A stretch of DNA of 14,904 nucleotides from CANKHA01 sp034668785 (lineage in GTDB: Bacteria > Pseudomonadota > Alphaproteobacteria > Rhizobiales > Xanthobacteraceae), in the NCBI GenBank assembly GCA_034668785.1, contig JAXDOS010000265.1, positions 1 through 14,904 on the forward strand, given 5' to 3'. Position numbers and translations under genes: made by a program. The notes under the pieces were generated by a model that ran no database searches, was not told the DNA's origin, and saw only the letters and a program-made list of their open reading frames with translations. Shown piece by piece: positions 14,609 to 14,904 of this stretch (positions are counted from its first letter, which is position 1; each line of letters opens with the position of its first letter).

Positions 14609-14904
14609 TATCCGTGGCCGCTCGGCTAACGGAGTATGGTGATTGCGCTCAATGACGTCCCACCCCCACGGCTCGACACGGGCCGATTCATTTTTGTGTC
14701 GACTAACTTACTTTGACCAGAAGGTGTTTGCGGTCAAGCTGTTCGGCGGGATTTCAGTTTGAAATCAATAACGGGTCAGAAGCTGTCGTATTTTTGCCAC
14801 TGTAGATAAAGGTTGCAGAGAACGAACAGTGCGCTGACGGTTCAACCGAAGAGAGAGTGGCGTGCGTGACGGGCGGTTGCTCTAAGTTGTGGCTCAGGCC
14901 AAGC
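14609..14904. promoter_or_regulatory. Leader and upstream region of the autotransporter gene, with a 17-bp palindrome
   Basis: These 296 bases hold no gene I can support on either strand. A palindrome GATTTCA-GTT-TGAAATC occupies 14750-14766, about 140 bases upstream of the ATG. On the minus strand TTGACC (14735-14730) could be a -35, but no good -10 follows. Farther up, plus-strand ATAAAG around 14806-14811 and purine-rich stretches suggest control signals for a gene beyond the window, unproven. Confidence 0.35.

Overview
This high-GC window looks like chromosomal DNA of an alphaproteobacterium of the order Hyphomicrobiales, probably near Bradyrhizobium, Rhodopseudomonas or the Xanthobacteraceae. 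The evidence is the grouping of an IscU-type scaffold gene, folE and hisI, a DUF2336 gene of the alphaproteobacterial type, CtrA-like boxes, and intergenic palindromes of the CGTCATGCCCGG...CCGGGCAT kind. Those group-level attributions rest on memory of related genomes; no database was searched. I see no rRNA, tRNA, CRISPR array, transposase or phage gene.

Layout. Positions 147-1466 (+) encode an exported ClpP/SppA-like protein with an unassigned C-terminal half. It converges on a minus-strand pair: an orphan Rieske-type oxygenase (1478-2764) lying downstream of an Fe-S scaffold protein (2839-3288). A divergent control region (3289-3462) separates the scaffold gene from folE (3463-4128, +), followed by hisI (4236-4694, +). 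hisI is bracketed on both sides by the same family of intergenic inverted repeat. A MaoC-type hot-dog protein (4830-5315, -) is divergent from a lytic-transglycosylase-domain gene (5451-6419, +), which is followed by a DUF2336 gene (6560-7741, +). Near-consensus CtrA boxes lie upstream of both of these plus-strand genes. A two-gene ABC-2 exporter (permease 7756-8517, ATPase 8514-9440, both -) has an overlapping stop/start. The last third (9539-14608, -) is a single 1689-residue autotransporter: a signal peptide, ten tandem DUF11-type Ig-like repeats, a Cys-rich linker and a C-terminal outer-membrane beta-barrel.

How the genes relate. folE and hisI are housekeeping genes (pterin/folate or queuosine-precursor synthesis, and histidine synthesis). 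The scaffold and Rieske genes may share a transcript and both concern Fe-S clusters. The transglycosylase and DUF2336 genes may be under cell-cycle control. The ABC exporter substrate is unknown. The autotransporter is the most distinctive object: its repeat array shows ongoing unit homogenisation, and every repeat carries a regularly placed cysteine pair. I found no defence island or multi-gene novel system; the best candidates for something undescribed are the DUF11 autotransporter and several catalytic-residue substitutions in otherwise ordinary families.
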